Notes: generated by a model from the letters alone, not told the origin. A stretch of DNA of 64,000 nucleotides from S139-23 sp047639315 (GCA_047639315.1 JBLINQ010000005.1:1-64000), one strand, 5' to 3'; numbered from the stretch's first letter, positions 16,538 to 25,997 are shown. Translations and numbers: made by a program.

Positions 16538-17199
16538 GATCTATTCCTTTCGAGATCGAGGATCCCATCGAGGTCTACATTCTCGAAGCCGCGAATCGAT
16601 GCCGCGACTTCAGGGAACGTGAGTCCCTGGGTTGTAGCTGTTTCGACCCGCACACAGGTCATGCCAGCCGCTATGGCTGCTTTGATACCATTAGCCGAGT
16701 CTTCAAATACCAGACAGTCTTCGGGTTCGGCCCCTAAACGCTCGGCCGCCAAGAGAAAGATCTCAGGGTCTGGTTTTGAGTTCTTCACTTCATCGCCAGA
16801 AGCTATGACTTCAAAGAACTCTGCCATGCCCCCCTTATCGACCACATGGTCAATAAGGCTGCGCCCAGAACTGGAAGCTAAAGCAAGTTTGCACCCGCGG
16901 TTACTGAGGTCGCCAAGGACATTCACGACACCAGCGGCGATGGGGAGTTGTTCTCGCAACATCCGCACCAGCACGTCGTGGCGAAGTTTAATGTAATAAT
17001 TTGGGTCATTAGCCAAAGAAAAGCGCTCGACGAGCGCGCCCCAATAGAGCTTCTCATTACAGCCCAAGTATTCAGCATTGTCGAGGGCACTCAGATGCGC
17101 CCCTTCAAGACCAAGCACTTCGTTGGCGGCCTCAAGGTGCATGGGTTCGGAATCAATCAGGACGCCGTCCATATCAAAGATAATCGTTTTGAAGGTCAT
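16534..17199 (-). CDS. HAD-superfamily phosphatase (beta-phosphoglucomutase-like)
   Basis: A 221-residue HAD hydrolase. Motif I is FDMDGVLIDSEP (nucleophile Asp), motif II lies in LALASSSGR, the Lys of motif III is in KNSKPDPEIF, and motif IV is VFEDSANGI. The alpha-helical cap between residues about 18 and 85 marks the subfamily of small sugar-phosphate phosphatases and phosphoglucomutases. The second Asp of motif I is intact, so phosphatase or mutase activity is feasible. Substrate unknown. Coupled to the downstream FAD protein. Confidence 0.87.
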   Translation of the reverse strand: MTFKTIIFDMDGVLIDSEPMHLEAANEVLGLEGAHLSALDNAEYLGCNEKLYWGALVERFSLANDPNYYIKLRHDVLVRMLREQLPIAAGVVNVLGDLSNRGCKLALASSSGRSLIDHVVDKGGMAEFFEVIASGDEVKNSKPDPEIFLLAAERLGAEPEDCLVFEDSANGIKAAIAAGMTCVRVETATTQGLTFPEVAASIRGFENVDLDGILDLERNRS

Positions 17200-17339
17200 C
17201 GAGGTCGGCTATGTCCGCAATCGTCGAAACTCGCCTCCAGTCTCAACAAGAGACCGGATCGGCAATTCCATGGTTGGGATTATACGGGAGCAGGATCAAG
17301 GCAACAAATAGGTTCGAACCCATCTGAGCGCATATTCAT

Positions 17340-18272
17340 TCAGCGACCGCGTGTCATCCTCAGAATCTCGGCGTCCGTGGCAGATTTGGTGGATTTGAGC
17401 TCAGCTAAAAACCTCGATCCGTCCTGATAGTAGCCCGCTGTCCGCAAGATCCCGGGGGCTCGCCGGCGCCAATAGTCGTTAAAGATCGACATGAATGCTT
17501 CGCGCGTATATTTGGCAATCATCGAAGCCAAGCCGATCGCTGGGAAGCGATCGTCGCCTTTGACGTGAAAAGAGATCTCGACGGGGCCGGTATCGGGTTC
17601 TAAGAGATAATGGCCATTGGCCGAAGTCTCTTCTAATATCTCGATGGGTACGAAGGGGAAGGCGCCTACAAGCTTTGGCTCGTAGTGGCTCCGCCCACCC
17701 AGTTTATCCACCTGGATTTTACGGGCTTCTGCTGGCTCCAAGACCTCTTCAATGAGCTCAGCGACTTGGGTGAAAAGAGAATCGTGCTTGTTTTCGGATA
17801 GGCCCCAGGACTGGTTGAGTGCGACTTCGTCGGTGACGCGAAGTCCTAAACCTGTGATGACACCACCAGATAGGGCCAACCCCTTTTCAACCTCTTCCCA
17901 GGCCTCGGTCAATTCATCGGCGGAAGCCGCTATGGGCAGCGACATGTCTAAGTCTTGATACCATGGAAGTTGGTGAAGTTGATTGTTCGCGGCCCAGTGC
18001 GAATCGAGTTCCATCCATTCGAGGAGCGTGGCGGGCGGCGCGCCATAAATCGACGCATGAATACCCAAGACGGCGGCTTCGAGATGGGCAAAACCCGACT
18101 TGCGGGCAAGAAGTTGTTTGGAATCGCCGATCTTCACGATGCGAGCAGGACGAATCGGCAAGCGTAATTTCGCACCGGTGAGCTCAAAATCAGCTCTTCC
18201 CAGTACCAGTGGGCCTAAGAGTGGCCCATATCCGGCTTCATCGATTCCATGAACAAATACAGGTGAATTCAC
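17340..18272 (-). CDS. RNase HII/HIII-like protein
   Basis: A protein of about 310 residues with the opening of type 2 RNase H: VHGIDEAGYGPLLGPLVL, then KIGDSKQLL. Later come VDKLGGRSHYEPK and ASMIAKYTREAFM, equivalent to the third-carboxylate region and the 'SIIAKV.RD..M' helix of RNase HII. The last acidic residue is Glu (TRE), as in the DEDE set of RNase HIII, not Asp as in HII. The protein is longer than RNase HII (about 200-220) and the usual GRG is GYG. It may act on RNA-DNA hybrids, but this is inference. The start is uncertain: GTG at 18272 or 18281, or TTG at 18320. Confidence 0.6.
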   Translation of the reverse strand: MNSPVFVHGIDEAGYGPLLGPLVLGRADFELTGAKLRLPIRPARIVKIGDSKQLLARKSGFAHLEAAVLGIHASIYGAPPATLLEWMELDSHWAANNQLHQLPWYQDLDMSLPIAASADELTEAWEEVEKGLALSGGVITGLGLRVTDEVALNQSWGLSENKHDSLFTQVAELIEEVLEPAEARKIQVDKLGGRSHYEPKLVGAFPFVPIEILEETSANGHYLLEPDTGPVEISFHVKGDDRFPAIGLASMIAKYTREAFMSIFNDYWRRRAPGILRTAGYYQDGSRFLAELKSTKSATDAEILRMTRGR

Positions 18273-18328
18273 GACTTCCACTTTCTTTGTCGATAAGAAC
18301 AAAAGAAAGGCCGGAGGCAAGCAATACC

Positions 18329-18718
18329 ATGATTCAGGTACTCATTTCTTTACGCGACCCCATTCTCAGCGACATTGTGTCGACTGCTTTCAAGCAGTTC
18401 CCATCGGTCACCTCGCACCGATTGCCCGAAAACAGGGTTATGGACACGATCGCCAACAGTGAATACGACGCCATCGTCGTCGATTTGATGAAGGGCGACG
18501 AGATGCGGCAAGGACTCTTAGTCCAAGAGATTCGCGAGAGCGGCAATAAGATCGAGATCATCGGCTTAGTCGATCGAAACTTGAAGGACCGCTTCAATCG
18601 CTACAAGCTCGACAACAGCCTGTTTAGCGTCTTCCCGTTGCCGGTTGACCCGTTTGCTCTGGCCAAGAACATTGTACGCTTGGAAACGCGGTTGAAGAAA
18701 ACAAGTACGCGCCGCTAA
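18329..18718 (+). CDS. Stand-alone receiver-like domain protein
   Basis: A 129-residue protein resembling a CheY/receiver fold: MIQVLISLRDPILSDI opens strand 1, YDAIVVDLMKGDEM ends with an Asp at the phospho-acceptor position, and EIIGLVDRN plus FSVFPLPVDPFALAKNIVRL follow as strands 4 and 5. The usual acidic pair after strand 1 is RD and the strand-5 Lys-Pro is replaced by PLPVDP, so phosphorylation chemistry is doubtful. ATG 18329 has GGAGG about 12 bp upstream. No kinase is adjacent. Divergent from the RNase HII-like gene. Confidence 0.5.
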   Translation: MIQVLISLRDPILSDIVSTAFKQFPSVTSHRLPENRVMDTIANSEYDAIVVDLMKGDEMRQGLLVQEIRESGNKIEIIGLVDRNLKDRFNRYKLDNSLFSVFPLPVDPFALAKNIVRLETRLKKTSTRR

Positions 18719-18739
18719 TCTCGGTTAGCTTTGAGCTAA

Positions 18740-21700
18740 TTAGAGGTGACGTCGTACTTTCGATTTTGATTCAACAGACTCATCATCGGTGTAGCCACCC
18801 AGGTCTCGGATGATTTGCTCGTAGCCTTCTAAGTCGAGCATCCCCAGACTTTGCACAGTCCGAACCGCGATCATCTGCTCGCTCCAACTCGAAGGGCGTT
18901 CGCCGGCTTCGAGCAAGATACCGTAAACGTGCTCAATCGGATCCACTCCCTCCGGCAGGAGCTCGTCTAAGTTTGCCAGATGTTTGCGCGCCACCTTGTG
19001 ACCATGATCGAGTGAAGCCGCCAAGATACGCAACATGCTTTCATTGGTCTCTGGGTCAGCAATGAATTCCCAGTATTTCTCGACTTTGGCGAGCGTCTTC
19101 TTCGACAGGCGGAACCGCTGCCAGCGAGTCTCTTCTTTAGGCAAGCGATGGATGACATCGCGGAGTTCGGCAATGGCGCTCAAGATAGAGTAGCTTCCTA
19201 AGTGATCACAGGCGAATGCTGTGGCCACGACGCGCATGGCCTGCCCTTCCCTACCGACGAGATTCTCATTGCGGGCAACAATGTCGTCCGCGATCTGGTG
19301 ACCAGCCTCGGCTTGGTCGCGCAAGAATCGTGACAAGACTCGAATCTGCTGTTCGCGCTTGGTCTTGATCTCTCTGAAGTTTTGCCAGTCTCGTTCCGAT
19401 GCGTCGAGACGGCGCAAGTCTTCAACCAAGAGGTCTTCGGGGCGGATGGAGTCTTCCGTGATGCCAGGAATGGCGATACCGAGATACTCAACGTCAAAAA
19501 GCGCACGCAGACGCACTGTTTCCATCACCACGGGTCGCCGCATGCGATGGATCTTTCGACGAGCCACTTCAAACCCAGAACGTCCGGCGCTGACTTTGAG
19601 AGGCCGATCGTTCGGATTGAGAACATCCTTCACGATGAGGACGATGCGCTTAATCAGAAGGCGAACGCCACAAAGGACAAGCCAAACCAAGATCAGCGGG
19701 AAGGCAAACACGCGGCCTCGAGCGAGGTACTTGCGATAGAAACGATATGGATTGATCGTCCGCTTCGACTTAGCCAACTCGTGCATGGGGAACGTGCCGA
19801 AGATATCGCGAATGAGATTCTCACGATCTTCGAGGAGCAAATTGGCGACATCATCGCCAAAGCGCGACCGAATCGCGTTGTCTCTCTTCTCTTCCTTGGT
19901 CAAGAAGTTAAGAGCATTAAATTCGGTGGTGCGATAAACAAGCGTACCGCCCGAGCTGTCGGTCGTTTGCGACTCATCGGTCGTCAACACTTCATTGCGG
20001 CGACGAGCCAATGAGATGCGCTCACGACGGGCGAGCCAAGCGTCAAAGATGCGGCGATCTTCGGCGTCAGCGGCGTTGTACTCGTCGACAGGAATGCAAT
20101 GTTGATTGTATTCGATGATGAGTCGGGCCGTGTGCTGCGCCACACTATGAGTGATGAAGTTAAACCACACGCGTGGCCCGGAGATGCCGCCCTTATCACG
20201 AGCAATGTCGAGACGATCGAGTCTCTTGAAACGCTTGGCATCAAACTGAAGGCGATTGCGGCGAATGTTCTCAAGGGTCAGATTTCCCACCAAGATGTTC
20301 GCGATCTTGGTGTCGTTCTTATGGAAATAAGCACCGTCGATGAAATCGCGATAGTAGAGCATCATGGCATCACACATCGACCATGGCAGTGGTGATGCTT
20401 CATCATTGATGTTGTCTTGCTTCTGACAAACGGCGAAGAGTGCACTGCGGGCGACCTCGCGCTCGGCTACGGCTTCTTCGGGAACAAGAAGCTTGTGCTC
20501 GGGCATGAGGACGCGCTCGACCAAGTAAGACACGTCTCGGTCGCCGTGGACTTCTTTGGCAGTCTCAGTTAACGCGAAGAACTGGGCCTCTGAAACGCGA
20601 TCGAAGAAATCGACGGCTTGACCAGCAATGCGTCGGAGCCAGAGTCCGAGCGCAAGAGGAATAAAGCAGACGACACCTAAGACGATGATCGGAAACTTCA
20701 AGGCATCTCGAAGTGAGTCGACACCTTTGATGAAAGCCGGCACCTGCGTGAGCCAGGCCATGCCCAAGATAACGCTGATCACAACGACAAAGATGACCAA
20801 TCGCTTTGCCGGTCTAATGGTCGCCTTGACCAGTTGAATGCCAACTCGATCAAGGAACTGCGCCCCAGTAATAGTGCCGTAAAGATCGGCGAACCAATGA
20901 ATACCACGAGCAACCCAGGCCAGGAGATCTCCAGAGAGTCGTCCTAAGCGGGCTGTGGTCCACAGAGGATCAGGTGCTCCGCTTGGTCCAAGGAGGAATC
21001 TCGAAAAGGCGAAATGACGCAGGAACGGCAAGCGGAAAAAACTCAGGGACGCAGTCAGTTGACGCGCCACATCGACGCCAACGATTTCGGCGACTTGATT
21101 GTCATCAAGCCCTCTCAGGTTATCGACCACACTGTCAACATCGAGATCGCGAATTCGTTCTTCGCCGTGCTTCCTCTTGACCGAAGCTGCTGCCACACCA
21201 CCGTCATGGCACGAGAACTCGGCTTCGATTAAGCCCATGCGCCATTCAGCCCCAACGATTTGCGCTTCAACTGGCAGGCCCTTCAGCACATTCGATGTCC
21301 TACCGGCGATCCACGAGTCAATGTTGCGAGCTCGGCTCAGAAGAGTGAGGTTTGACTCAGCTTGCTCATCCTCCGTAGCGAAGACGATATTCTGATTGAG
21401 GAACCACGAGTTGCGCTCGACCAAACGATCGGCGGCACGGGCAAGGAATAAGAAGAGCCGCGACAAGCGAATGATTGGGCGCAACACGCGCAACACTCTT
21501 GCAACCCGAACCAAGCGAGCCGTTCGAATGAAGCGTAACTTGTCGACTGCCATCAGTCCTTGCAGTAATCCAAAAGGCAACGACGGCAGAAACTCAGTGA
21601 TAAAATTTCGACGGAAATAAGCCAGGCGCGATGGACTGAGAAGGAGGCGGATCATGAAGTCCCAGAGAAGAATGAGGCAGATGAGGGTATCGACCCAGAC

Positions 21701-23002
21701 GGTCCAGCCGATCGTCGACCAAATGCCCTTGCCGATTTCTTCCCAGTCTTCTTCCCCTTGGTCTTCGCTTTGTTGCTCGACCACTTCTGCCTGTGCAACT
21801 TCCTCTTCGGTTATTGATGGTCCGCTAAAGTGATCGATGACGATGAGTAGCATCACCACCATAATCAACCAGAAGATCATTTTCTCCCAGCGTTTCACTT
21901 GCCGCGGGCCGAAGGTGCGATCGAGGCGTAGCGACAAAATCCGATCGGCAATCACAGAACCCATACGACGCACCATGCGTCTTAGCTTTCGATCCGCGCG
22001 CTTGCCAGCCTTCGCATTTTCTTCGCCGACCTCATCGGCTGGCAAAGAGCGAATGCGCTTGGCGACGGCCTTCATGCCGGTGACGAAGTTCTTGCCGTCA
22101 GTCTCCAAGCACTGAAGGACTTTGACTTGGCCGATGGTGCGATCTTCATAGGAATCCATCCGCGCTTGATCGATCTCGCCGGTGACCCAGCGTGACGCTT
22201 CAACTGCGATATCGAGTCCGTCTTTGTCCTCGGTCGTCTTCATGAAGAGGACAAAGAGGTCACGGAGCCGTTCACTTTCACACCGGAGCTCTTGCGCGAC
22301 CGTTGACAAAGATTCCCGGGCGCCTTCGTGGGCGTTTTCAATTCCTAATTCAAGATGGAAGGAAGCGCTCGATAGGGATCGTGATAGCCGGAAGACGCGA
22401 TAGGCGTCTGACAACTCACACTCTTGGATCTGCTTGGCCGCTTCGAGTTGGTGCTCGGCTTGCGCTTTGAGCACTTCGGCCCGCAACGACATGATTTCGA
22501 TTTTGGCCGCTCTGATTGTTTCGTTGTCATACAAGATGTCTTCGGCGGCGCCGGTATCGACTTCTTCTTCACCATCAAGACCGTTGTCAATGTCGCGCAA
22601 TTCCTGAATGAGGAATGGCGTTTCGTCGCGCGCTTCTTTTTCTTCTAACCCGCGAGTCAAACGAAGAAGGAGACGAGCAACGGCTCGCAGCACGGCGCAA
22701 CGCCGGGCAGTCTCGGCATCATCGGCGTCAGTATCGCGAAAGAACTCCCGCGCCGATGACTCGAGTTCTTCCAAGCCGAGGGCGAGCTGATCGAGGCAGG
22801 CGCCGTCTTCTCCCTTGGGGTGAAAGCCCTCTAAGCCCTTGGACGCCAGGAGTGCCTTTTCCCAAAGGACAACTGCATCTGACAGCTGGCAACCAACGCG
22901 CGCGACATTGCGTAGCTCAACCACAGCCCCATGCATGACGGAGAACGTCTCGCGCATCTTGGCTTCCGAATCTCGGAATTCTTGTGGGTTGTTTTGATCC
23001 AT
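18740..23002 (-). CDS. 1420-residue membrane protein with a voltage-sensor-like S1-S4 domain
   Basis: A very large protein of unknown function. Residues 1-360 are acidic and helical. Then come hydrophobic segments matching a voltage-sensor domain: S1 about 375-391, an acidic loop (397-425), S2 about 430-455 with DTLICLILLWDFMIRLLLSP, S3-like 462-480 (NFITEFLPSLPFGLL), and S4 with Arg at 490, 493, 496, 499, 502, 505 and 508, an exact every-third-residue array. Two more helices lie at about 734-752 and 769-788 and one at about 1098-1117. No TVGYG-type selectivity filter is seen, so it is not a standard K+ channel. The remaining soluble parts (800-1090, 1120-1420) match nothing I know. It follows the DASS carrier by only 3 bp. 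Confidence 0.7.
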   Translation of the reverse strand: MDQNNPQEFRDSEAKMRETFSVMHGAVVELRNVARVGCQLSDAVVLWEKALLASKGLEGFHPKGEDGACLDQLALGLEELESSAREFFRDTDADDAETARRCAVLRAVARLLLRLTRGLEEKEARDETPFLIQELRDIDNGLDGEEEVDTGAAEDILYDNETIRAAKIEIMSLRAEVLKAQAEHQLEAAKQIQECELSDAYRVFRLSRSLSSASFHLELGIENAHEGARESLSTVAQELRCESERLRDLFVLFMKTTEDKDGLDIAVEASRWVTGEIDQARMDSYEDRTIGQVKVLQCLETDGKNFVTGMKAVAKRIRSLPADEVGEENAKAGKRADRKLRRMVRRMGSVIADRILSLRLDRTFGPRQVKRWEKMIFWLIMVVMLLIVIDHFSGPSITEEEVAQAEVVEQQSEDQGEEDWEEIGKGIWSTIGWTVWVDTLICLILLWDFMIRLLLSPSRLAYFRRNFITEFLPSLPFGLLQGLMAVDKLRFIRTARLVRVARVLRVLRPIIRLSRLFLFLARAADRLVERNSWFLNQNIVFATEDEQAESNLTLLSRARNIDSWIAGRTSNVLKGLPVEAQIVGAEWRMGLIEAEFSCHDGGVAAASVKRKHGEERIRDLDVDSVVDNLRGLDDNQVAEIVGVDVARQLTASLSFFRLPFLRHFAFSRFLLGPSGAPDPLWTTARLGRLSGDLLAWVARGIHWFADLYGTITGAQFLDRVGIQLVKATIRPAKRLVIFVVVISVILGMAWLTQVPAFIKGVDSLRDALKFPIIVLGVVCFIPLALGLWLRRIAGQAVDFFDRVSEAQFFALTETAKEVHGDRDVSYLVERVLMPEHKLLVPEEAVAEREVARSALFAVCQKQDNINDEASPLPWSMCDAMMLYYRDFIDGAYFHKNDTKIANILVGNLTLENIRRNRLQFDAKRFKRLDRLDIARDKGGISGPRVWFNFITHSVAQHTARLIIEYNQHCIPVDEYNAADAEDRRIFDAWLARRERISLARRRNEVLTTDESQTTDSSGGTLVYRTTEFNALNFLTKEEKRDNAIRSRFGDDVANLLLEDRENLIRDIFGTFPMHELAKSKRTINPYRFYRKYLARGRVFAFPLILVWLVLCGVRLLIKRIVLIVKDVLNPNDRPLKVSAGRSGFEVARRKIHRMRRPVVMETVRLRALFDVEYLGIAIPGITEDSIRPEDLLVEDLRRLDASERDWQNFREIKTKREQQIRVLSRFLRDQAEAGHQIADDIVARNENLVGREGQAMRVVATAFACDHLGSYSILSAIAELRDVIHRLPKEETRWQRFRLSKKTLAKVEKYWEFIADPETNESMLRILAASLDHGHKVARKHLANLDELLPEGVDPIEHVYGILLEAGERPSSWSEQMIAVRTVQSLGMLDLEGYEQIIRDLGGYTDDESVESKSKVRRHL

Positions 23003-23005
23003 GGT

Positions 23006-24535
23006 TTAGAGCTTTGGCAAGACGTTGGCCGCAATCAAAAGAACCGTCAAGGAAATCAACAAAATACCGATGAAGTTAATGATCAGGCCGGCCCGAATCA
23101 TCGATTTGATCGAAATTCGCCCCGAAGCAAAAACAATAGCGTTGGGCGGTGTGGCCACAGGCAGCATGAAAGCGCAGGATGCCGACAAAGTCGCGGCGAA
23201 TGCCAGGAGGCGGCCAAGAGTATCGGTACCAACCTGCGAGACGATCGGCACCACGACTGAAGTGGTAGCTGTGTTTGATGCAAATTCGGTCATAAACGAC
23301 ATGACCGTTGAAATGACCGGGACAAGAACCGGCGCCCCCGCACTCTCCAACGACGATAGTGAATTGCCGATCCACGCCGAGAGGCTGAGAATATCGCCTG
23401 CCGACGCGCCAATCTGAAATGACTTGGCGATGGCGAAGCCGCCGCCGAGCAGAAGCAGCATGCCCCAGGGCAGAGACTTGGCCGTATCCCAATCAGCCAG
23501 GACAGCCTTGTCAGGACCGGGCCGCCAGATACAGAGAAGAACGACTCCCAAGATGGCGGCCGCCGAATCTCCAACCCCAGTCTTAGCGCTGGCCACCAGC
23601 CAATCTGCGCCCAGATATTCCAGGCCGGAGACCCAACCTGGTAGATAAAAAGAACCGAGGGTGAGGTCGCGACGGGTGACCCACAAGAGGACGACCAGCC
23701 CAAAGACAGCGGCAACCGCTTTCTCTTGTGTTGATAGGCCCCCGAGTTTCTTGAGCCGATCGCGCACGAGGTCTCGATCGCCGAAACAGATCTCTCCCGA
23801 GGCCTTGCTAAACTCGCGCCGCAACACCAACCAGACAATAACCACGAAAATGCAGACAAGCGGAACGCAGATGATCATCCATTCGGCGAATGATGGTTGC
23901 CCTGCTCCCTCAAATTCTCGTTGAAAAATGCCGTTGGGGGCGGTACCGATGGGCGTGCCCATCCCGCCGATATTGGCAGCGTAGGCCACCGAAAGAAGGA
24001 GTGCCGTCGTAAACCGCACTCTGGTTTCGTCGTTGACGCCACTGCCGCTGAGCTCTTCGCAGAGGGCAATGCAGATCGGCAACATCATCAAGGTTGTCGC
24101 GGTGTTGGAAATCCACATTGAGAGGACAGCGACGGCAACCATGATGCCGAGCATGGTGCGAGCCGGCTGAGTTCCAAATAGCACAATCAGATTGAGAGCG
24201 ATCCGACGGTGCAATTTCCACTTCTCAATGGTAAGTGCCATGAAGAAGCCACCGAAGAACAGAAAAGTCAGATCATTGGCGTAGGCACCACTCACGGCAT
24301 CCGACGGCATGATCCCAAGAAGCGGGAAAAGCAAGATCGGCAGAATTGAAGTCACTGGGATCGGCAGAACTTCTGAGACCCAGAGCACAGCCATCAAGGC
24401 CGTGACCCCTAGAGCCCGAAATCCTCGCGGATCAAGATTCTCTGGGCATTCCACCACCTGCGGCAAGATGAGCAGCGTCAGTCCGAGGCACCACACAAGA
24501 ACCTTGATCGCTCGATCCCTTGAGATTTTCATCAT
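23006..24535 (-). CDS. SLC13/DASS-family sodium:anion symporter
   Basis: A 509-residue carrier of the divalent anion:Na+ symporter family (dicarboxylates, citrate, sulfate or phosphate). Both SNT signatures are present: SMWISNTATTLMMLPI in the first half and EFASNTATTSVVVPI in the second, the re-entrant loop tips that form the Na+/anion site. About 11-12 hydrophobic segments are visible. The substrate is not determinable. It overlaps no gene but lies 3 bp upstream of the 1420-residue S4 protein, so the two form one operon. Its 5' end faces the tRNA-Thr promoter. Confidence 0.88.
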   Translation of the reverse strand: MMKISRDRAIKVLVWCLGLTLLILPQVVECPENLDPRGFRALGVTALMAVLWVSEVLPIPVTSILPILLFPLLGIMPSDAVSGAYANDLTFLFFGGFFMALTIEKWKLHRRIALNLIVLFGTQPARTMLGIMVAVAVLSMWISNTATTLMMLPICIALCEELSGSGVNDETRVRFTTALLLSVAYAANIGGMGTPIGTAPNGIFQREFEGAGQPSFAEWMIICVPLVCIFVVIVWLVLRREFSKASGEICFGDRDLVRDRLKKLGGLSTQEKAVAAVFGLVVLLWVTRRDLTLGSFYLPGWVSGLEYLGADWLVASAKTGVGDSAAAILGVVLLCIWRPGPDKAVLADWDTAKSLPWGMLLLLGGGFAIAKSFQIGASAGDILSLSAWIGNSLSSLESAGAPVLVPVISTVMSFMTEFASNTATTSVVVPIVSQVGTDTLGRLLAFAATLSASCAFMLPVATPPNAIVFASGRISIKSMIRAGLIINFIGILLISLTVLLIAANVLPKL

Positions 24536-24548
24536 CCGATTTGTGCCC

Positions 24549-24576
24549 TTGAGCGACCGAAGCGACCGCCTATAAT
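24549..24576 (+). promoter_or_regulatory. Promoter of tRNA-Thr
   Basis: TTGAGC (24549-24554), a 16-bp spacer, then TATAAT (24571-24576), ending 11 bp before the tRNA. A near-consensus sigma-70 promoter. Confidence 0.8.
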
Positions 24577-24587
24577 GCCGACCATCA

Positions 24588-24659
24588 GCCAGTGTAGCTC
24601 AATGGTAGAGTACAGCTTTCGTAAAGCTGGGGTTGAGGGTTCGATTCCCTCCACTGGCT
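24588..24659 (+). tRNA. tRNA-Thr (anticodon CGT)
   Basis: 72 nt. Acceptor arms GCCAGTG and CACTGGC pair fully, with T at the discriminator position. The anticodon stem CAGCT/AGCTG encloses TTCGTAA, so the anticodon is CGT (Thr, reads ACG). The T-arm reads GAGGGTTCGATTCCCTC. No CCA is encoded. Flanked by its own promoter and terminator. Confidence 0.95.
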
Positions 24660-24666
24660 CTGATCG

Positions 24667-24696
24667 GCCTTCACCTAACGGTGAGGGCTTTTTTTT
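24667..24696 (+). terminator. Rho-independent terminator of tRNA-Thr
   Basis: CCTTCACC and GGTGAGGG pair around the loop TAAC and are followed by C and eight T residues, a few bases past the tRNA. Confidence 0.8.
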
Positions 24697-24722
24697 GTGC
24701 CCATCTTCAGATTTCATGCAGC

Positions 24723-25901
24723 TCAACTTATTTGTCCCAAACTCACTGGCCACAGAGCACCCGTTGCCGACGGAAGACTTGTGGGATGATCAAAAATACG
24801 ATCATTGGCCAACATGGCAAAGAGGATCGCTTCCTTGGCATCAGGATCGTGGCCGTGGTCCATCAAGCTCTCCACCGGAACAGGATCGAAGCGACGGCGT
24901 AAATGATGGATGAGAGTTTGATTATGCGTCCCACCGCCGCTAACGACAACACGGCGAAGCGGGCGTGGAGCAATCCACTCGTCATATCCCTTCTTAACTG
25001 CATGAGCGACGAAAACGGTCATGGTGGCTAAGATATCAATGAGGTTTCGATGCTTGTTGCGCGCCAGTAAGGAGGCAACCCACTCTTCGCCAAATTCTTC
25101 CCGCCCAGTGCTTTTGGGAGGCGGCATCTCCAAAAAGGGCTGCTTAGTGAATTGTTCGAGCAACAGATTATCGATGGTGCCCATGGAAGCGAGCTTGCCA
25201 TCACGATCGAAAGACTCTTTGTCATTCGTCAAGATGCGGGTGAGCTCATTGAGAGGCAAGTTAGCCGGGCCGGTGTCAAAAGCGATCACCTCCTCAGGCG
25301 ACGCCCCGACATAGCAGACATTGCCAATACCCCCCAAATTCAAGAGCATTGTCCCTGGCTCTGAGCGAAACAGATGATAGTCAAGAAAAGGCATGATGGG
25401 AGCGCCCTGCCCCCCGGCAGCAAGGTCAGCGGCCCGGAAATTGGACACGACGATCGCCCCGGTTCGCTCGGCAATAATCGCCGGATCACCAAGCTGGACA
25501 CTCACTCCCCGCTCGACGTCGTGACGGGGCGGTTCATGAAACACGGTGACGCCGTGGCTGCCAACAAGATGGATGTCTTGAGCCTTGAGCCCGGATCGGT
25601 CCGTGAGGTGACTACAGGCTTCAGCCAACAGCTGGCCGAGATCACGGTGTAGAAATGCCAAGTCTCTGACTTTGAGGGTCAGGGGGTCAATTAAGAAACG
25701 CTTCAAACGAGCTGGCAGCGGAAACATCTCGAAGGCTTCCAGGCCGAATATCGCCTCAAGCCCGCTCCCTTGCACTTTCAGCAGGGCCGCATCAATTCCA
25801 TCTAATGAAGTCCCAATGTTGAGGCCAATGACGTGGCGCTGCTCAAGTTGTCTGATCTCATGGATCCGATCCGTCACATTCGCCTCCCAATGCTCATCCA
25901 T
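24723..25901 (-). CDS. anmK: Anhydro-N-acetylmuramic acid kinase
   Basis: Sugar kinase of the ASKHA fold that opens and phosphorylates 1,6-anhydro-MurNAc in peptidoglycan recycling, giving MurNAc-6-P. Features: HVIGLNIGTSLDGIDAALL (family phosphate-binding loop, usually MSGTSLDG), QDIHLVGSHGVTVFHEP, VQLGDPAIIAERTG, FRAADLAAGGQGAP and NLGGIGNV. ATG 25901 gives 392 residues, near the family's 370-390; the TTG at 25931 adds ten residues. The Met-Ser of MSGTSLDG is replaced by Asn-Ile. No other recycling genes are adjacent. Divergent from the NtrC-type regulator. Confidence 0.93.
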   Translation of the reverse strand: MDEHWEANVTDRIHEIRQLEQRHVIGLNIGTSLDGIDAALLKVQGSGLEAIFGLEAFEMFPLPARLKRFLIDPLTLKVRDLAFLHRDLGQLLAEACSHLTDRSGLKAQDIHLVGSHGVTVFHEPPRHDVERGVSVQLGDPAIIAERTGAIVVSNFRAADLAAGGQGAPIMPFLDYHLFRSEPGTMLLNLGGIGNVCYVGASPEEVIAFDTGPANLPLNELTRILTNDKESFDRDGKLASMGTIDNLLLEQFTKQPFLEMPPPKSTGREEFGEEWVASLLARNKHRNLIDILATMTVFVAHAVKKGYDEWIAPRPLRRVVVSGGGTHNQTLIHHLRRRFDPVPVESLMDHGHDPDAKEAILFAMLANDRIFDHPTSLPSATGALWPVSLGQIS

Positions 25902-25997
25902 TCGCCCTGGTTCAGGGAATAGTCCAATCAACCATTCTCGGCTTCCCCTTGGGAAGCTATGCTAAACTTCACCATCGAATCCTGAAAGGACTAGCAC

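Noticed and set aside
19382..20014. 210-codon plus-strand open frame
   Set aside because: Antisense to the C-terminal part of the 1420-residue protein; no recognisable protein features.
18740..23002. Voltage-gated K+ channel
   Set aside because: Despite the S4 helix, no TVGYG-like selectivity filter is present and the helices after S4 are too far away.
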